NCBI GenBank assembly: GCA_040220895.1 | Contig: JAVJVY010000019.1 | Span: forward strand, 310,001 to 374,000 | Length of the DNA: 64,000 nt | Source: UBA11591 sp040220895 | GTDB lineage: Bacteria > Bacteroidota > Bacteroidia > Flavobacteriales_E > Vicingaceae | Direction: 5' to 3' | In this document: positions 36,918 through 45,814 of the stretch, one piece after another | How the letters are laid out: every line of letters starts with the position of its first letter | How positions within the stretch are numbered: the stretch's first letter is position 1 | Made by a program: the position numbers and the translations under genes | Notes under the pieces: generated by a model | The model's database searches: none | What the model was told of the DNA's origin: nothing | The model's input: the letters and a program-made list of their open reading frames with translations, nothing else

Positions 36918-37985
36918 TTAGCGGTAAATCTTCCTTTTATTTAGCTCATTTCGATAGCGCTGAGCAAAAACACTGTGTTGGCGGAAGTTATTTGCGAAAT
37001 TGTGATAGCCCGAAAAGTCTTCCTTGGCACACATAAATAGATAGTCATGTTTTTCGTAGTTAAGCACGGCATCGATGGACGAGATATCTGGAATATTTAT
37101 TGGACCCGGAGGTAATCCTTTGAATTTATAAGTGTTGTACGGTGAATCAACACTTCGATCCTCATTTAATACTCGTTTAATCGTGAAATCGTTGAGTGCA
37201 TAGATAACGGTGGGGTCCGATTCGAGCCGCATTCCTTTTTTAATACGGTTTATGTACAAGCCTGCCACTCTTGGTCGTTCGTCGGGCCGGATGGTCTGCT
37301 CTGCTTGAACGATGCTTGCCAGTGTAGTAACCTCGGTTTGATTCAGCCTTAAATGTTGGGCCTTCTTTTTTCGCTCTGCAGTCCAAAAGCTTTTGTATTC
37401 CCTGGCCATTCTTTCAAAGAATTCTTTTGATGAAGTGTCCCAATAGAATTCATAGGTATTCGGTATGAACATGGCGAGCAGTTCATTCCGGTTAAAACCA
37501 TAGCGCAATGTAAATGACTCGTCCCGCAACAGTTCAATAAGACTTAGGGAATCGGCTTCTATTTGTTTTGCAACTCGGCCAGCCAGTTCCTCAAGGGTTC
37601 TGATGTTTTGATAACTGAGGCGAATAGGCTCTTGTTCTCCCGAGCGCAACAAATTGATCAGCTCATTGTTACTCATTCCTCCTTCAATCTTGTATCGTCC
37701 TGATTTTACAAGACCCGGATAGTTCTTTTTTTCAGCTACCCATATAAAGGTATTGATGTTTCTCACCAGGCCTTTTTGTGACAGAATTCTACAGACCTCT
37801 TCAAATGAAGCATTGCTGGGAATGTACAGGTAAGGATCGTCGGTTACAGATGAGACAACGTTACTTGTCAACACCTTTCGGTAAAGTTCATAAGCCGTAA
37901 AGGCAGCAGCAGCGATCAAAATAATGAAGGTTAAAAGAAGCACCCGGACCCATAAAACCTTCTTTTTTCTTTTCCTTTTCACCAT
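36918..37985 (-). CDS. mltG: Endolytic transglycosylase MltG
   Basis: MltG cuts nascent glycan strands in the inner membrane to set peptidoglycan chain length. The 355 residues from ATG 37985 have a basic N-terminus and one membrane helix (about 10-32), a LysM-like domain, and the YceG catalytic domain with LASIVQAEQTIRPDERP and GLYINRIKKGMRLESDPTV. The catalytic Glu aligning with E. coli E218 is present (E229); only the preceding Glu is Gln. The GNAT stop TGA and this ATG share one base (TGATG), which supports 37985 over the earlier ATG at 38012. Ends LPPGPINIPDISSIDAVLNY, as in the family. Confidence 0.94.
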   Translation of the reverse strand: MVKRKRKKKVLWVRVLLLTFIILIAAAAFTAYELYRKVLTSNVVSSVTDDPYLYIPSNASFEEVCRILSQKGLVRNINTFIWVAEKKNYPGLVKSGRYKIEGGMSNNELINLLRSGEQEPIRLSYQNIRTLEELAGRVAKQIEADSLSLIELLRDESFTLRYGFNRNELLAMFIPNTYEFYWDTSSKEFFERMAREYKSFWTAERKKKAQHLRLNQTEVTTLASIVQAEQTIRPDERPRVAGLYINRIKKGMRLESDPTVIYALNDFTIKRVLNEDRSVDSPYNTYKFKGLPPGPINIPDISSIDAVLNYEKHDYLFMCAKEDFSGYHNFANNFRQHSVFAQRYRNELNKRKIYR

Positions 37986-38506
37986 CACCTCAGCATTAAC
38001 TGGAACATCCATTCATCTTTCCATTCTTTGCCAACTATGCGCCAGGAATGCTTGGTACCCGAATGCTTGAATCCACAGGTCGTAAAAAGGTCTTTACTCG
38101 CCTGATTGTTTTCCATGATATTGCAGTAGAGTTGTTTAAGATTTAGGGTTTTCTTGCAATAATCAACCAACAAAGTAATTGCCTCTTTGGCAAAACCCAG
38201 CCGACGGTCGGCCAAATCGTATATCAGTATGCCCAGCCCTGCGCGCAGATGATGATGATCATAATCGAAAAGGTCGATGCAGCCTATGGCTCGGGAATGT
38301 TCGTTGGTGCAGATCATCAGCCTTAGCTGTTTCTCTGAAATCAAATCATGCGGTAATTTTAAAAAATCTTGAATTTCATCTTCGGTGAATACTTTCCTTG
38401 AATCGCCGAAAACCCATAGCTCTTCGTCATTCTCCCACTTAAGTAGCGAACTGTGATCGCTTTCAACAGGTGTTCTCAAGAAGATCCTTGGACCTTTTAA
38501 CATCAT
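37985..38506 (-). CDS. GNAT N-acetyltransferase (RimJ/RimL-like)
   Basis: A 173-residue GCN5-type acetyltransferase using acetyl-CoA. It opens PRIFLRTPVESDHSSLLKWEN and has the acetyl-CoA loop GLGILIYDLADRRLGFAKEAI, then LNLKQLYCNIMENNQASKDLF. RimJ/RimL-like proteins acetylate ribosomal proteins or small molecules; the substrate here is unknown. ATG at 38506 overlaps the dapF stop (ATGA). The longer frame from 38554 runs inside dapF and is not preferred. Confidence 0.85.
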   Translation of the reverse strand: MMLKGPRIFLRTPVESDHSSLLKWENDEELWVFGDSRKVFTEDEIQDFLKLPHDLISEKQLRLMICTNEHSRAIGCIDLFDYDHHHLRAGLGILIYDLADRRLGFAKEAITLLVDYCKKTLNLKQLYCNIMENNQASKDLFTTCGFKHSGTKHSWRIVGKEWKDEWMFQLMLR

Positions 38507-39273
38507 AGTGACAGTGTTCCTTTGAAAACAGGATTGACCTCGCCAACCAACCAAATATTATTATAATGCCCATTGCCATCAAAACTGAACTCTACCTTTA
38601 AGTTTCCACCTCGGGTCGATACTGAGATTGGAGAATCAAGACCCTTTAGTGCATGTGAGCAAATGGCCTGGGCTGTTGTACCTGAACCCGAAGAAAGTGT
38701 TTCATTTTCTACACCGCGTTCAAATACCCGAGATCGAATGCCATTATCGGTAAACTCAACGAAATTGACATTGGTACCGTCGGGTGCAAAGCGACTGTCG
38801 TGCCTGATTCTCGAGGCTTCGGTCGCAATCTCAATAAGATCGACATTTTCAACGAATACGATTGCATGTGGAGATCCGGTATTCACGAAGAAACAGTCCT
38901 CAAACCTCTTAACCTCTTCAATATCAGAAATTTGTATTCGTGTATGAAAATCCTTGACTTCGCCTCTATGAATCCCGTCAATTGCCCTGAAAATTGCATG
39001 GCCTTCTATTATACCTTCATTGAACGCAAAATGCAAGGAGCAACGACTTCCGTTTCCGCAGAAGCTCTGACTCCCATCCGGGTTGTAAAACACCATGTTG
39101 AAGTCTGTCTCTTGATCATTTTCAATCAGAATAATGCCATCAGATCCTATACCAAAATGCCGATGACAGATTTCCTTGATTTCTATGGAACTTAATTTGA
39201 GTCCAAGGGAACGATTGTCAATGAGTATAAAATCATTTCCGTTTCCGTGATATTTATGGAAATCGACCAACAT
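38503..39273 (-). CDS. dapF: Diaminopimelate epimerase with Ser in place of the second catalytic Cys
   Basis: DapF (256 aa) interconverts LL- and meso-diaminopimelate for lysine and peptidoglycan. The N-terminal half has KYHGNGNDFILIDN and GSQSFCGNGSRCSLHF with the first catalytic cysteine C72. In the second half the motif normally ETLxCGTG reads ETLSSGSG (residues 191-198), with S195 where the second catalytic cysteine belongs. Codons TCT-TCG at this site confirm the reading; frame is intact on both sides. In the H. influenzae enzyme, both cysteines (73 and 217) act as acid/base. So either this enzyme has lost or altered activity, or a variant mechanism exists. It starts at ATG 39273, four bases after a perfect -7 element, and leads the dapF-GNAT-mltG run. 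Confidence 0.88.
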   Translation of the reverse strand: MLVDFHKYHGNGNDFILIDNRSLGLKLSSIEIKEICHRHFGIGSDGIILIENDQETDFNMVFYNPDGSQSFCGNGSRCSLHFAFNEGIIEGHAIFRAIDGIHRGEVKDFHTRIQISDIEEVKRFEDCFFVNTGSPHAIVFVENVDLIEIATEASRIRHDSRFAPDGTNVNFVEFTDNGIRSRVFERGVENETLSSGSGTTAQAICSHALKGLDSPISVSTRGGNLKVEFSFDGNGHYNNIWLVGEVNPVFKGTLSL

Positions 39274-39277
39274 GGGT

Positions 39278-39285
39278 CAAATTTA
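39278..39285 (-). promoter_or_regulatory. -7 element TAAATTTG four bases before dapF
   Basis: On the minus strand TAAATTTG matches TAnnTTTG and the ATG of dapF begins 4 bases later. Transcription starting about 4-7 bases after the element would give a leaderless mRNA. Confidence 0.5.
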
Positions 39286-39375
39286 GGTCTTATGTCTGAC
39301 TCAGCGAGGATGAAAGCGACTTTGTGTTAACAGTTTTTAACAGCGACCATATACACTCAGAGGTAATTCAGGGGT

Positions 39376-39383
39376 TATATTTG
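39376..39383 (+). promoter_or_regulatory. -7 element TATATTTG before the HtrA gene
   Basis: TATATTTG matches TAnnTTTG, 21 bp before the first ATG at 39405. No TTG is placed at the usual -33 distance. Confidence 0.45.
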
Positions 39384-39404
39384 TGAACGAACTAATTTGA
39401 TTAA

Positions 39405-40853
39405 ATGATGAAAAAATTCATGCAGGTTTTAGGAATTGTGGCCTTGTCCTCAATAGCTTCATATGCCGTTTTTTACCTCACAGGTGGAAAAGAGACCGTG
39501 ATAATCAAAGAAAATTCAGGGCAGATAGAAAATAGATTCGCAAGCCTGTCGGCTTCTGCAGAACTTTCACCCATGGATTTTACCATTGCCGCTGAACGAA
39601 CAGTGAACTCGGTGGTGCACGTCAAAACCGAAATGACGGGAAACGCTCCGCAGGATCCTTTTTATTATTTTTTTTCAGGTCGGCCCATGCCTCCGCAAAT
39701 TATACGCTCCTCCGGTTCGGGTGTGATCATTTCTAATGATGGTTACATTGTGACGAATAACCATGTCATTGAACAAGCGGAAAACCTGGAAGTGGTTCTG
39801 AATGACAGGCAGACTTATGCCGCAAAAGTAATTGGACAAGATGCAACCACAGATCTCGCCCTGTTGAAAATAGAAACAGAGGGGCTTCCCTATGTCACTT
39901 TCGGGAATTCTGACCAGACCAAAGTTGGTGAATGGGTCCTTGCTGTGGGAAATCCATTTAACCTGACTTCCACTGTAACTGCTGGAATTGTTTCTGCCAA
40001 GGGAAGAGATATCAATATTTTGGGAAGGGACAGGCGCACGGGAGCTTCTGCCATCGAATCATTCATTCAAACAGATGCTGCGGTCAATCCCGGCAATAGT
40101 GGAGGAGCACTTGTAAATGCCCGCGGCGAACTAATTGGGATCAATTCTGCCATACAATCATCAACGGGTTCTTATGTCGGGTATTCTTTTGCCATCCCAT
40201 CAAACATTGTAAATAAGGTGGTAGATGATCTCAAAGAATTCGGGACCGTGCAGCGTGCGTTCATTGGTGTGAATATCAGGGACATTGACAAATATCTCGC
40301 AGAACAGGAAGGCATTAGCGATTTAAACGGTGTTTACGTTTCAGGAATTCTGGAAAAAGGTGCTGCAGAGGATGCGGGAATTAAAAAAGGTGATGTTATA
40401 ACTAAGGTCGGAGGTGTGAAAGTAAATAAGGTGCCAGAACTACAAGAGCAAATCAGCCAATTCAGGCCAGGTGATCAGGTGACCATTACCTTGAATAGGG
40501 AAGGAGAGGAACTGGAAAAAAGGATGGTCTTAAAAAACTACAAGGGCAATACGGAGATTATTAATCCTGAATCTGAGGCCGTCTTGAAATCACTTGGAGC
40601 CAAATTTGGTAAAGTTCCCGAAGAAGAATTGAAAAAACTTGGAATCTCCGAGGGCGTCAAGGTATTGCAACTATACTCTGGAAAACTAATGAGTGCCGGT
40701 GTACAGGAAGGGTTTATTATAACCAGAATAGACAAGCAGAATGTGCGTGTAGTCGAAGACGTCATGCGTATACTGGAAGGAAAAAAAGGTGGCGTGCTGA
40801 TAGAAGGTATTTATCCCAATGGCAAGGAACGATACTATGGATTTGGCATGTAA
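39405..40853 (+). CDS. DegP/HtrA-type periplasmic serine protease
   Basis: A 482-residue Do-like protease/chaperone that degrades misfolded periplasmic proteins. N-terminal anchor or signal (about 8-28), trypsin-like domain with the triad H120 (TNNHVIEQ), D150 (TTDLALLK) and S232 (NPGNSGGALVNARGE), then two PDZ domains (about 270-365 and 385-480; VYVSGILEKGAAEDAGIKKG, VLQLYSGKLMSAGVQEGFII). Two consecutive ATG codons at 39405 and 39408 leave the start uncertain by one residue. It is a single gene followed by a strong terminator. Confidence 0.94.
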   Translation: MMKKFMQVLGIVALSSIASYAVFYLTGGKETVIIKENSGQIENRFASLSASAELSPMDFTIAAERTVNSVVHVKTEMTGNAPQDPFYYFFSGRPMPPQIIRSSGSGVIISNDGYIVTNNHVIEQAENLEVVLNDRQTYAAKVIGQDATTDLALLKIETEGLPYVTFGNSDQTKVGEWVLAVGNPFNLTSTVTAGIVSAKGRDINILGRDRRTGASAIESFIQTDAAVNPGNSGGALVNARGELIGINSAIQSSTGSYVGYSFAIPSNIVNKVVDDLKEFGTVQRAFIGVNIRDIDKYLAEQEGISDLNGVYVSGILEKGAAEDAGIKKGDVITKVGGVKVNKVPELQEQISQFRPGDQVTITLNREGEELEKRMVLKNYKGNTEIINPESEAVLKSLGAKFGKVPEEELKKLGISEGVKVLQLYSGKLMSAGVQEGFIITRIDKQNVRVVEDVMRILEGKKGGVLIEGIYPNGKERYYGFGM

Positions 40854-40876
40854 TAAATAAAGTAAATGATAAATTG

Positions 40877-40901
40877 GGCCCGGTTAATCCGGGCCTTTTT
40901 T
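40877..40901 (+). terminator. Terminator of the HtrA gene
   Basis: Perfect 7-bp stem GGCCCGG (40877-40883)/CCGGGCC (40889-40895), 5-nt loop, then six T. The stop codon of the convergent gene (TAA on the minus strand, 40884-40886) sits in its loop, so the hairpin also encodes the end of that protein. Confidence 0.9.
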
Positions 40902-41387
40902 GTTCCAGCGAATATCCAGGACGAATGTTTTTAGTCTGGACATTTCATCATGGGCAATCTTTTTTCCAGCCTGGGCCGCGAAAAAAGCGATTAATCCCAG
41001 AATGGCCGAAATCAGTGAAACATAGATCCCCCACATTTCCCTCTCGAGTGTCCATTGAGACATGGCGATCATCAATCCAATAAATGATCCAAAGCCTGTG
41101 GCAGAATAAATGAACATGAACATGGTCCAGACCGCCGGTTCCGGGGCAAGAAGGCATCGAATCTGCGTACCGCCTTCTTCCATTTCCCTCAGGCTTATAT
41201 CCATTTGAGGACTCCAGAAGTGTCTTTTGTTCTTGTTGATTCTAAGGATCAGGTGTCCCTTTATGATCGTACTCTCAAATTTATTCGGATTGTCGTATTT
41301 CAATTTATTTCGAACGATATCCTCCACTTCGTTTTCGGGATTGTACACTTCCAGGTGGAAGCGGGGTCTTAACTTAAATTCCGACAT
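40884..41387 (-). CDS. Conserved-looking membrane protein, function unknown
   Basis: A 167-residue protein with a soluble N-terminal part (about 1-85, beta-rich, with HFWSPQMDISLREM and LLAPEPAVWTMF) and two membrane helices (about 88-112 and 120-140), followed by a cytoplasmic tail MSRLKTFVLDIRW. I recognise no family. The last codons lie in the terminator of the convergent HtrA gene. The upstream spacer to the MscS-type gene is short (93 bp), so the two may share a divergent promoter region. Confidence 0.65.
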   Translation of the reverse strand: MSEFKLRPRFHLEVYNPENEVEDIVRNKLKYDNPNKFESTIIKGHLILRINKNKRHFWSPQMDISLREMEEGGTQIRCLLAPEPAVWTMFMFIYSATGFGSFIGLMIAMSQWTLEREMWGIYVSLISAILGLIAFFAAQAGKKIAHDEMSRLKTFVLDIRWNKKGPD

Positions 41388-41480
41388 GCTTGGGAATTAA
41401 GGAATTGCAAATCCAATATAGTGAATATTCAATCGAAACAGGGCATTTTACCTATTTTTACCCCGACCATAACATGTTCG

Positions 41481-43928
41481 ATGATGCTTAAAAAGCAGGT
41501 ATTTGTCCTTATTTCGTTTTTACAGATTGCCGTCGCAATTATTGCCCAGGATAGCACAGGGCTTCAAACAGAGGCATTCTCAATCGATCGTTTTTCTGAA
41601 GCTGTTGAAGAAACGGAGTTCAAGCTTAGAAACCTCGATAAAAACGCAGCAGACCGATCTGATTTAAACAAACTATTCGAAATCCTTGACCAATCCCTTG
41701 CGAAATCAAGGGAGTTGGACATCGATTCTATCGAAGTTGAATTCGAGCAAATGAACTTACTCGAACTGAAAGACGAATTGCAGAATTGGGAGCGATTCAT
41801 GGCCGAAATTGAGTCCATTGAGAAGGGTTCCAAGCTTCTTAGTGAACAATTAAGTGCGGATAAGAATGTCATTTCGAGTTACCGCAAGCGATGGGAACTT
41901 ACAAGGGCTGAAGCAGTTGAAAAAGAATCGGCCGAAGTTCTGCTCACTAGAATTGAAGAGCTCTTGAAGTATATGGAAGAAATGGAGGGAAAGCACCTTG
42001 AAAAGGAAAATGAATATTTCGTTTTCGTTGATACCCTGACCAGGGTTAAACTGAAAGTTATTGGAGTCATAGATCAGATAAGAGTAGCCGAGAATAAGAT
42101 GAGATCCGATATTCTCTTCCAAGATAGTCCGAAGTATTTTGATCTTGAAAGTAACCCTCAAGATTCAACCTCAATTTTCACAGCCATTGGCCAGGCCTGG
42201 TCAAATGCCCATCAACTCAATGTCAAATATTTAAAGGGAAAGACGTTTAACTTGTGGTCGCATGTTTTTTTGTTTTTCGGATTGATGGCATTTTTCATCT
42301 TTTTAAGAAGCGAACTCAGAAAGATGGGGGATACTGCATTAAAAGAAGAAATCCTTTTTATACGACTGATAAATTCCCCGGTGTTGCTCGCACTGATCAT
42401 CGCTTTGTTTTTGAGCTTTTGGATTTACAATAACAGACCAAGTACGCTGTCTGAACAGATAATCATCGTCATGATCTTCCCTGTTATTTATCTACTCTCG
42501 CCCTTGACCCACGCTTCTGTTCGGATCGCACTTTACAGCATGGCCTTTCTATTTCTTGCCGATAAACTGCAATATTTTATGATAGGACAACCATTTGCGC
42601 AGCGTAATTTGTTAATGGTGGAAGGGTTGGTTGGGTTAATTCTTTCGGCCTATCTGATGATTTCATTCTACCTAAAAGATGTAGTAAAAAATAGGTGGGC
42701 CGGGGTTTATCAATGGGCCACACCCATCCTCTTTATATTGTTCGGCACAGCCATTTATGCCAATATCGTGGGTAGTGTTCAATTTTCAAGGCTGCTAACT
42801 TCGGCTGTTACCAGAAGTGCTACCGTTGCAGTGGTTCTTTACATGGTAGTCATGATGGTCGAAGGGCTGATGGAATTTTTAATTGTGAGCCGATGGGGTC
42901 AAGGCATCAAGACCATTCAGGAAAAAGAAAAGTCCCTGCGTTTCTGGACCAAATTGATTGCACGTACCTGGGCAATCTACCTTTGGTTCTTTGCAACCCT
43001 GAGTCAGTTGAGACTGGATCGGAGCTTTTCTGAATGGTGGGAAGAATTCATGAGCCTTGGTTGGGAGTTTGGGGATGTCAGCCTTTCTATTGGCCTTTTG
43101 GTCGATTTTGTTTTGATAGTCGTTGTTTTTACGATGGTCGCGAATTTTTTAAGGCACCTGCTCGAAATTGAGATTCTTCCTCGATTTAACTTAAAACGGG
43201 GAATACCAATGGCCATTGGTATTGTAACCCGCTATTTTATATTGATTCTGGGATTCTTCATGGCCGTTGCGGCCGCTGGAATAAGCTTGGACAAGCTCGG
43301 TTTTTTGGCAGGCGCGTTGGGTGTGGGAATTGGCTTTGGACTTCAAAATGTGGTCAATAATTTCGTTTCAGGACTCATTCTGGTTTTTGAGCGCCCGGTG
43401 CTGGTCGGAGACGTAGTCACTGCCGGAGATGTTGAAGGAACGGTCAATGAAATAGGAATACGCAGCAGTAAAATAAGAACTTGGGACGGGGCAGAGGTCA
43501 TTGTTCCAAATAGTGATTTGGTTTCATTTAAAGTGACCAACTGGACCTTGAGCGATACCAAGCGCAGAAGGGAATTGGTCTTAAAGCTCCAGTCCGGTTC
43601 TGATCCGGTTAAGGTCATTGAAATTGTTAAAGGTGTGCTCGATAGGAATCCGGATGTGTTAAAAGATCCCGGAGCACTGGTGCTTTTTCAGGGCCAGAGT
43701 TCTTATTCTTTTGATTTCAGGGTGCTTTACTGGATTTCGGCCAGATTGCTTTTGGCAGATAGTGAGGTTACGCTAGAAATATATGAGGCCTTGAAAAAAA
43801 GCGGATTTAATATTTCCGTTCCCACGCAACACCTAATTGCTGAAGAAAATAAGCCTGATGCGGCCAAAGGATTGGTAAAAAAGGCTGCTCCAAAAAAAAC
43901 GGATCCCGATAAACCGGCTACTTCATGA
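41481..43928 (+). CDS. Large MscS-family mechanosensitive channel (MscK/MscM-like)
   Basis: An 815-residue channel. Signal peptide (from ATG 41484, LKKQVFVLISFLQIAVAIIAQ), a long periplasmic helical domain (about 25-235), several membrane helices (about 265-595) and a C-terminal MscS core: GALGVGIGFGLQNVVNNFVSG is the pore-helix signature, then RPVLVGDVVTAGDVEGTVNEIG, TWDGAEVIVPNS and the vestibule. Larger members with periplasmic domains respond to tension with added control by ions or envelope. The GTG at 41421 would add 20 residues without similarity and is less likely than the ATG pair at 41481/41484. The C-terminus ends in a Lys/Ala-rich tail. Confidence 0.9.
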   Translation: MMLKKQVFVLISFLQIAVAIIAQDSTGLQTEAFSIDRFSEAVEETEFKLRNLDKNAADRSDLNKLFEILDQSLAKSRELDIDSIEVEFEQMNLLELKDELQNWERFMAEIESIEKGSKLLSEQLSADKNVISSYRKRWELTRAEAVEKESAEVLLTRIEELLKYMEEMEGKHLEKENEYFVFVDTLTRVKLKVIGVIDQIRVAENKMRSDILFQDSPKYFDLESNPQDSTSIFTAIGQAWSNAHQLNVKYLKGKTFNLWSHVFLFFGLMAFFIFLRSELRKMGDTALKEEILFIRLINSPVLLALIIALFLSFWIYNNRPSTLSEQIIIVMIFPVIYLLSPLTHASVRIALYSMAFLFLADKLQYFMIGQPFAQRNLLMVEGLVGLILSAYLMISFYLKDVVKNRWAGVYQWATPILFILFGTAIYANIVGSVQFSRLLTSAVTRSATVAVVLYMVVMMVEGLMEFLIVSRWGQGIKTIQEKEKSLRFWTKLIARTWAIYLWFFATLSQLRLDRSFSEWWEEFMSLGWEFGDVSLSIGLLVDFVLIVVVFTMVANFLRHLLEIEILPRFNLKRGIPMAIGIVTRYFILILGFFMAVAAAGISLDKLGFLAGALGVGIGFGLQNVVNNFVSGLILVFERPVLVGDVVTAGDVEGTVNEIGIRSSKIRTWDGAEVIVPNSDLVSFKVTNWTLSDTKRRRELVLKLQSGSDPVKVIEIVKGVLDRNPDVLKDPGALVLFQGQSSYSFDFRVLYWISARLLLADSEVTLEIYEALKKSGFNISVPTQHLIAEENKPDAAKGLVKKAAPKKTDPDKPATS

Positions 43929-43944
43929 TTGGGCGCTGTTTTAG

Positions 43945-45681
43945 TTATATCCTGGCCTGATAGGTATAGAGATCATAGTACCTGCCACCAGAAGCGATGA
44001 GTTCGTCGTGATTTCCCTGCTCGGCGATCTTTCCCTCTTCAATAACCAGAATCTGATCAGCTTTCCGAATGGTACTCAGGCGGTGGGCAATTACGATGGT
44101 AGTCCGGTCTTTCATTAATTCATTCAAACTTTCCTGAATGTACGATTCGCTTTCGGTGTCAAGGTTAGAGGTTGCTTCGTCCAGAATAAGAATTTTTGGG
44201 TCTGCCAGTATGGCACGCGCGATGGCGATCCGTTGGCGTTGTCCTCCTGATAGTTTGACACCTCGTTCACCTATCACCGTGTCCAGACCATCTTCGAAGC
44301 GATCAGTAAATTCGTTTACATGAGCTGCTTTCACCGCATGTAAAAGGCTTTCATCGTTGGCATTTGGTCTCGGAAAAAGAATGTTTTCGCGAATGGTTCC
44401 TTCAAAAAGAAAATCATCCTGAAGTACCACCCCCAAATGATTGCGGTAGGAGGCAAGGTTCACTTTGCTCAGGTCATGGCCGTCAATGGTGACTACTCCC
44501 GAAACCGGATTTAAAAATGATGCAGCCAATCCGGCAATGGTGGTTTTTCCTGAGCCACTGGTACCTACCAGTGCCGTCACGCTATTTGGTTTAGCTCGGA
44601 GGTTGATGTTTTTTAGTACTTCACTGTTTTCTTCATAGGCAAAAGAGACATCCTTGAATTCCAGATCGCCCTTGACCTCTTTAAGCACATTTTTTCTAAC
44701 AGATCCGTCGTCTTCAACGGTCATATTCATGATTTCTTCTGTCCTGTCAAGTCCGGCAAACGCCTCGGTCAACTGACTGCCAATGTTGCTCATTTGTACG
44801 ATGGGGGCGATCATAAAACCCAGATATAACGTAAATGCAAGAAAATCACCTACGGTCAGGTCGTTATTCATCATCATGTATCCGCCGATTCCCATGATGC
44901 CAGCAGATGCCAGGCCCAAGAGCAAGGTTGCAGAACTAGTGATTAGGCTAGTGGAAGTGAGGCTTTTTTTAACATTCAGAAACAGTTTTTCAACGCCATC
45001 CTCAAAGGTTTTAACCTCTTGAGGTTCAGCGTGAAAACCTTTGATAACCCGAATTCCATTTAGGGTTTCCACTAGTCGACCCGTCACTTCGGCGTTGATT
45101 TTGCCCCGTTCCCTGAAAATCGGTCGAATGTATCCAAAAGCTTTGAGCGAAATAAGGCCAAAAATGATAATGGGCACCAAGACATAGAGTGTCATCATTG
45201 GGCTGATCTTGATCAATAAAACCAAGGATACAACCGACGTCAATAAACCACCGATCATCTGAACCAATCCGGTTCCCACAATGTTCCTCACCCCTTCCAC
45301 ATCGGTCATGATGCGCGAAACTAGTTCACCACTCTTGTGATTGTCAAAAAAACGAATGGGCAATTGAAGGATCTTTTGCTGTACCTGGGCTCTTAGAATG
45401 GAAATGAGACGTTGGGCCTCAACACTTAATATCCTGGTTAATAAAAAAGAAGTCACTGCTTGAACCACTATGGCGCCAACAACAGCTGCCAAGAGCAACT
45501 TTAGCATTTCAAAGTCGGCGTTTGCTATAACGTCGTCCATTAAGTATTTACTTGCTCCAGGTAGGATCAGGCCTGACAGCCTGCTTATAACAATAAGAAC
45601 AAGACCGACGAGAATGATGTTTTTCCGCGGCCATACAATGGTTTTGAATACCTGGCCAATACTGATGTTTCTTTTGCTCAT
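43945..45681 (-). CDS. ABC exporter, fused permease and ATPase (MsbA-like)
   Basis: A 578-residue half transporter from ATG 45681: six membrane helices (about 20-300), then an ATPase with Walker A GTSGSGKTT, signature LSGGQRQRIAIARAIL, Walker B ILILDEATSNLD and H-loop IAHRLST. Such homodimers export lipids (MsbA flips lipid A core) or drugs. The open frame begins at 45723 but the first 14 residues (MAQLLVQKNHTLYS) lack similarity to the family, so the later ATG is preferred. It is divergent from the AsmA-like gene; nothing shows which lipid or drug is carried. Confidence 0.92.
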   Translation of the reverse strand: MSKRNISIGQVFKTIVWPRKNIILVGLVLIVISRLSGLILPGASKYLMDDVIANADFEMLKLLLAAVVGAIVVQAVTSFLLTRILSVEAQRLISILRAQVQQKILQLPIRFFDNHKSGELVSRIMTDVEGVRNIVGTGLVQMIGGLLTSVVSLVLLIKISPMMTLYVLVPIIIFGLISLKAFGYIRPIFRERGKINAEVTGRLVETLNGIRVIKGFHAEPQEVKTFEDGVEKLFLNVKKSLTSTSLITSSATLLLGLASAGIMGIGGYMMMNNDLTVGDFLAFTLYLGFMIAPIVQMSNIGSQLTEAFAGLDRTEEIMNMTVEDDGSVRKNVLKEVKGDLEFKDVSFAYEENSEVLKNINLRAKPNSVTALVGTSGSGKTTIAGLAASFLNPVSGVVTIDGHDLSKVNLASYRNHLGVVLQDDFLFEGTIRENILFPRPNANDESLLHAVKAAHVNEFTDRFEDGLDTVIGERGVKLSGGQRQRIAIARAILADPKILILDEATSNLDTESESYIQESLNELMKDRTTIVIAHRLSTIRKADQILVIEEGKIAEQGNHDELIASGGRYYDLYTYQARI

Positions 45682-45798
45682 GGAATATAATGTATGGTTT
45701 TTCTGTACCAATAACTGTGCCAAAGTCTACATCGTTGGGTGATTATTGTTCGGCGTCATATTTACACGGTTGAAGTATACTAAAATTATATTTTAAAC

Positions 45799-45806
45799 GA
45801 CCTTTG
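45799..45806 (+). promoter_or_regulatory. -7-like element GACCTTTG before the AsmA-like gene
   Basis: GACCTTTG differs from TAnnTTTG only at the first base (T to G) and ends 8 bp before the ATG at 45815, again suggesting a very short leader. Confidence 0.35.
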
Positions 45807-45814
45807 CGGCCTCT

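Noticed and set aside
37280..37320. MltG seeming to lack part of its catalytic motif (Gln for Glu)
   Set aside because: The changed residue is the first Glu of the EKE motif; the one aligning with the catalytic E218 of E. coli is kept.
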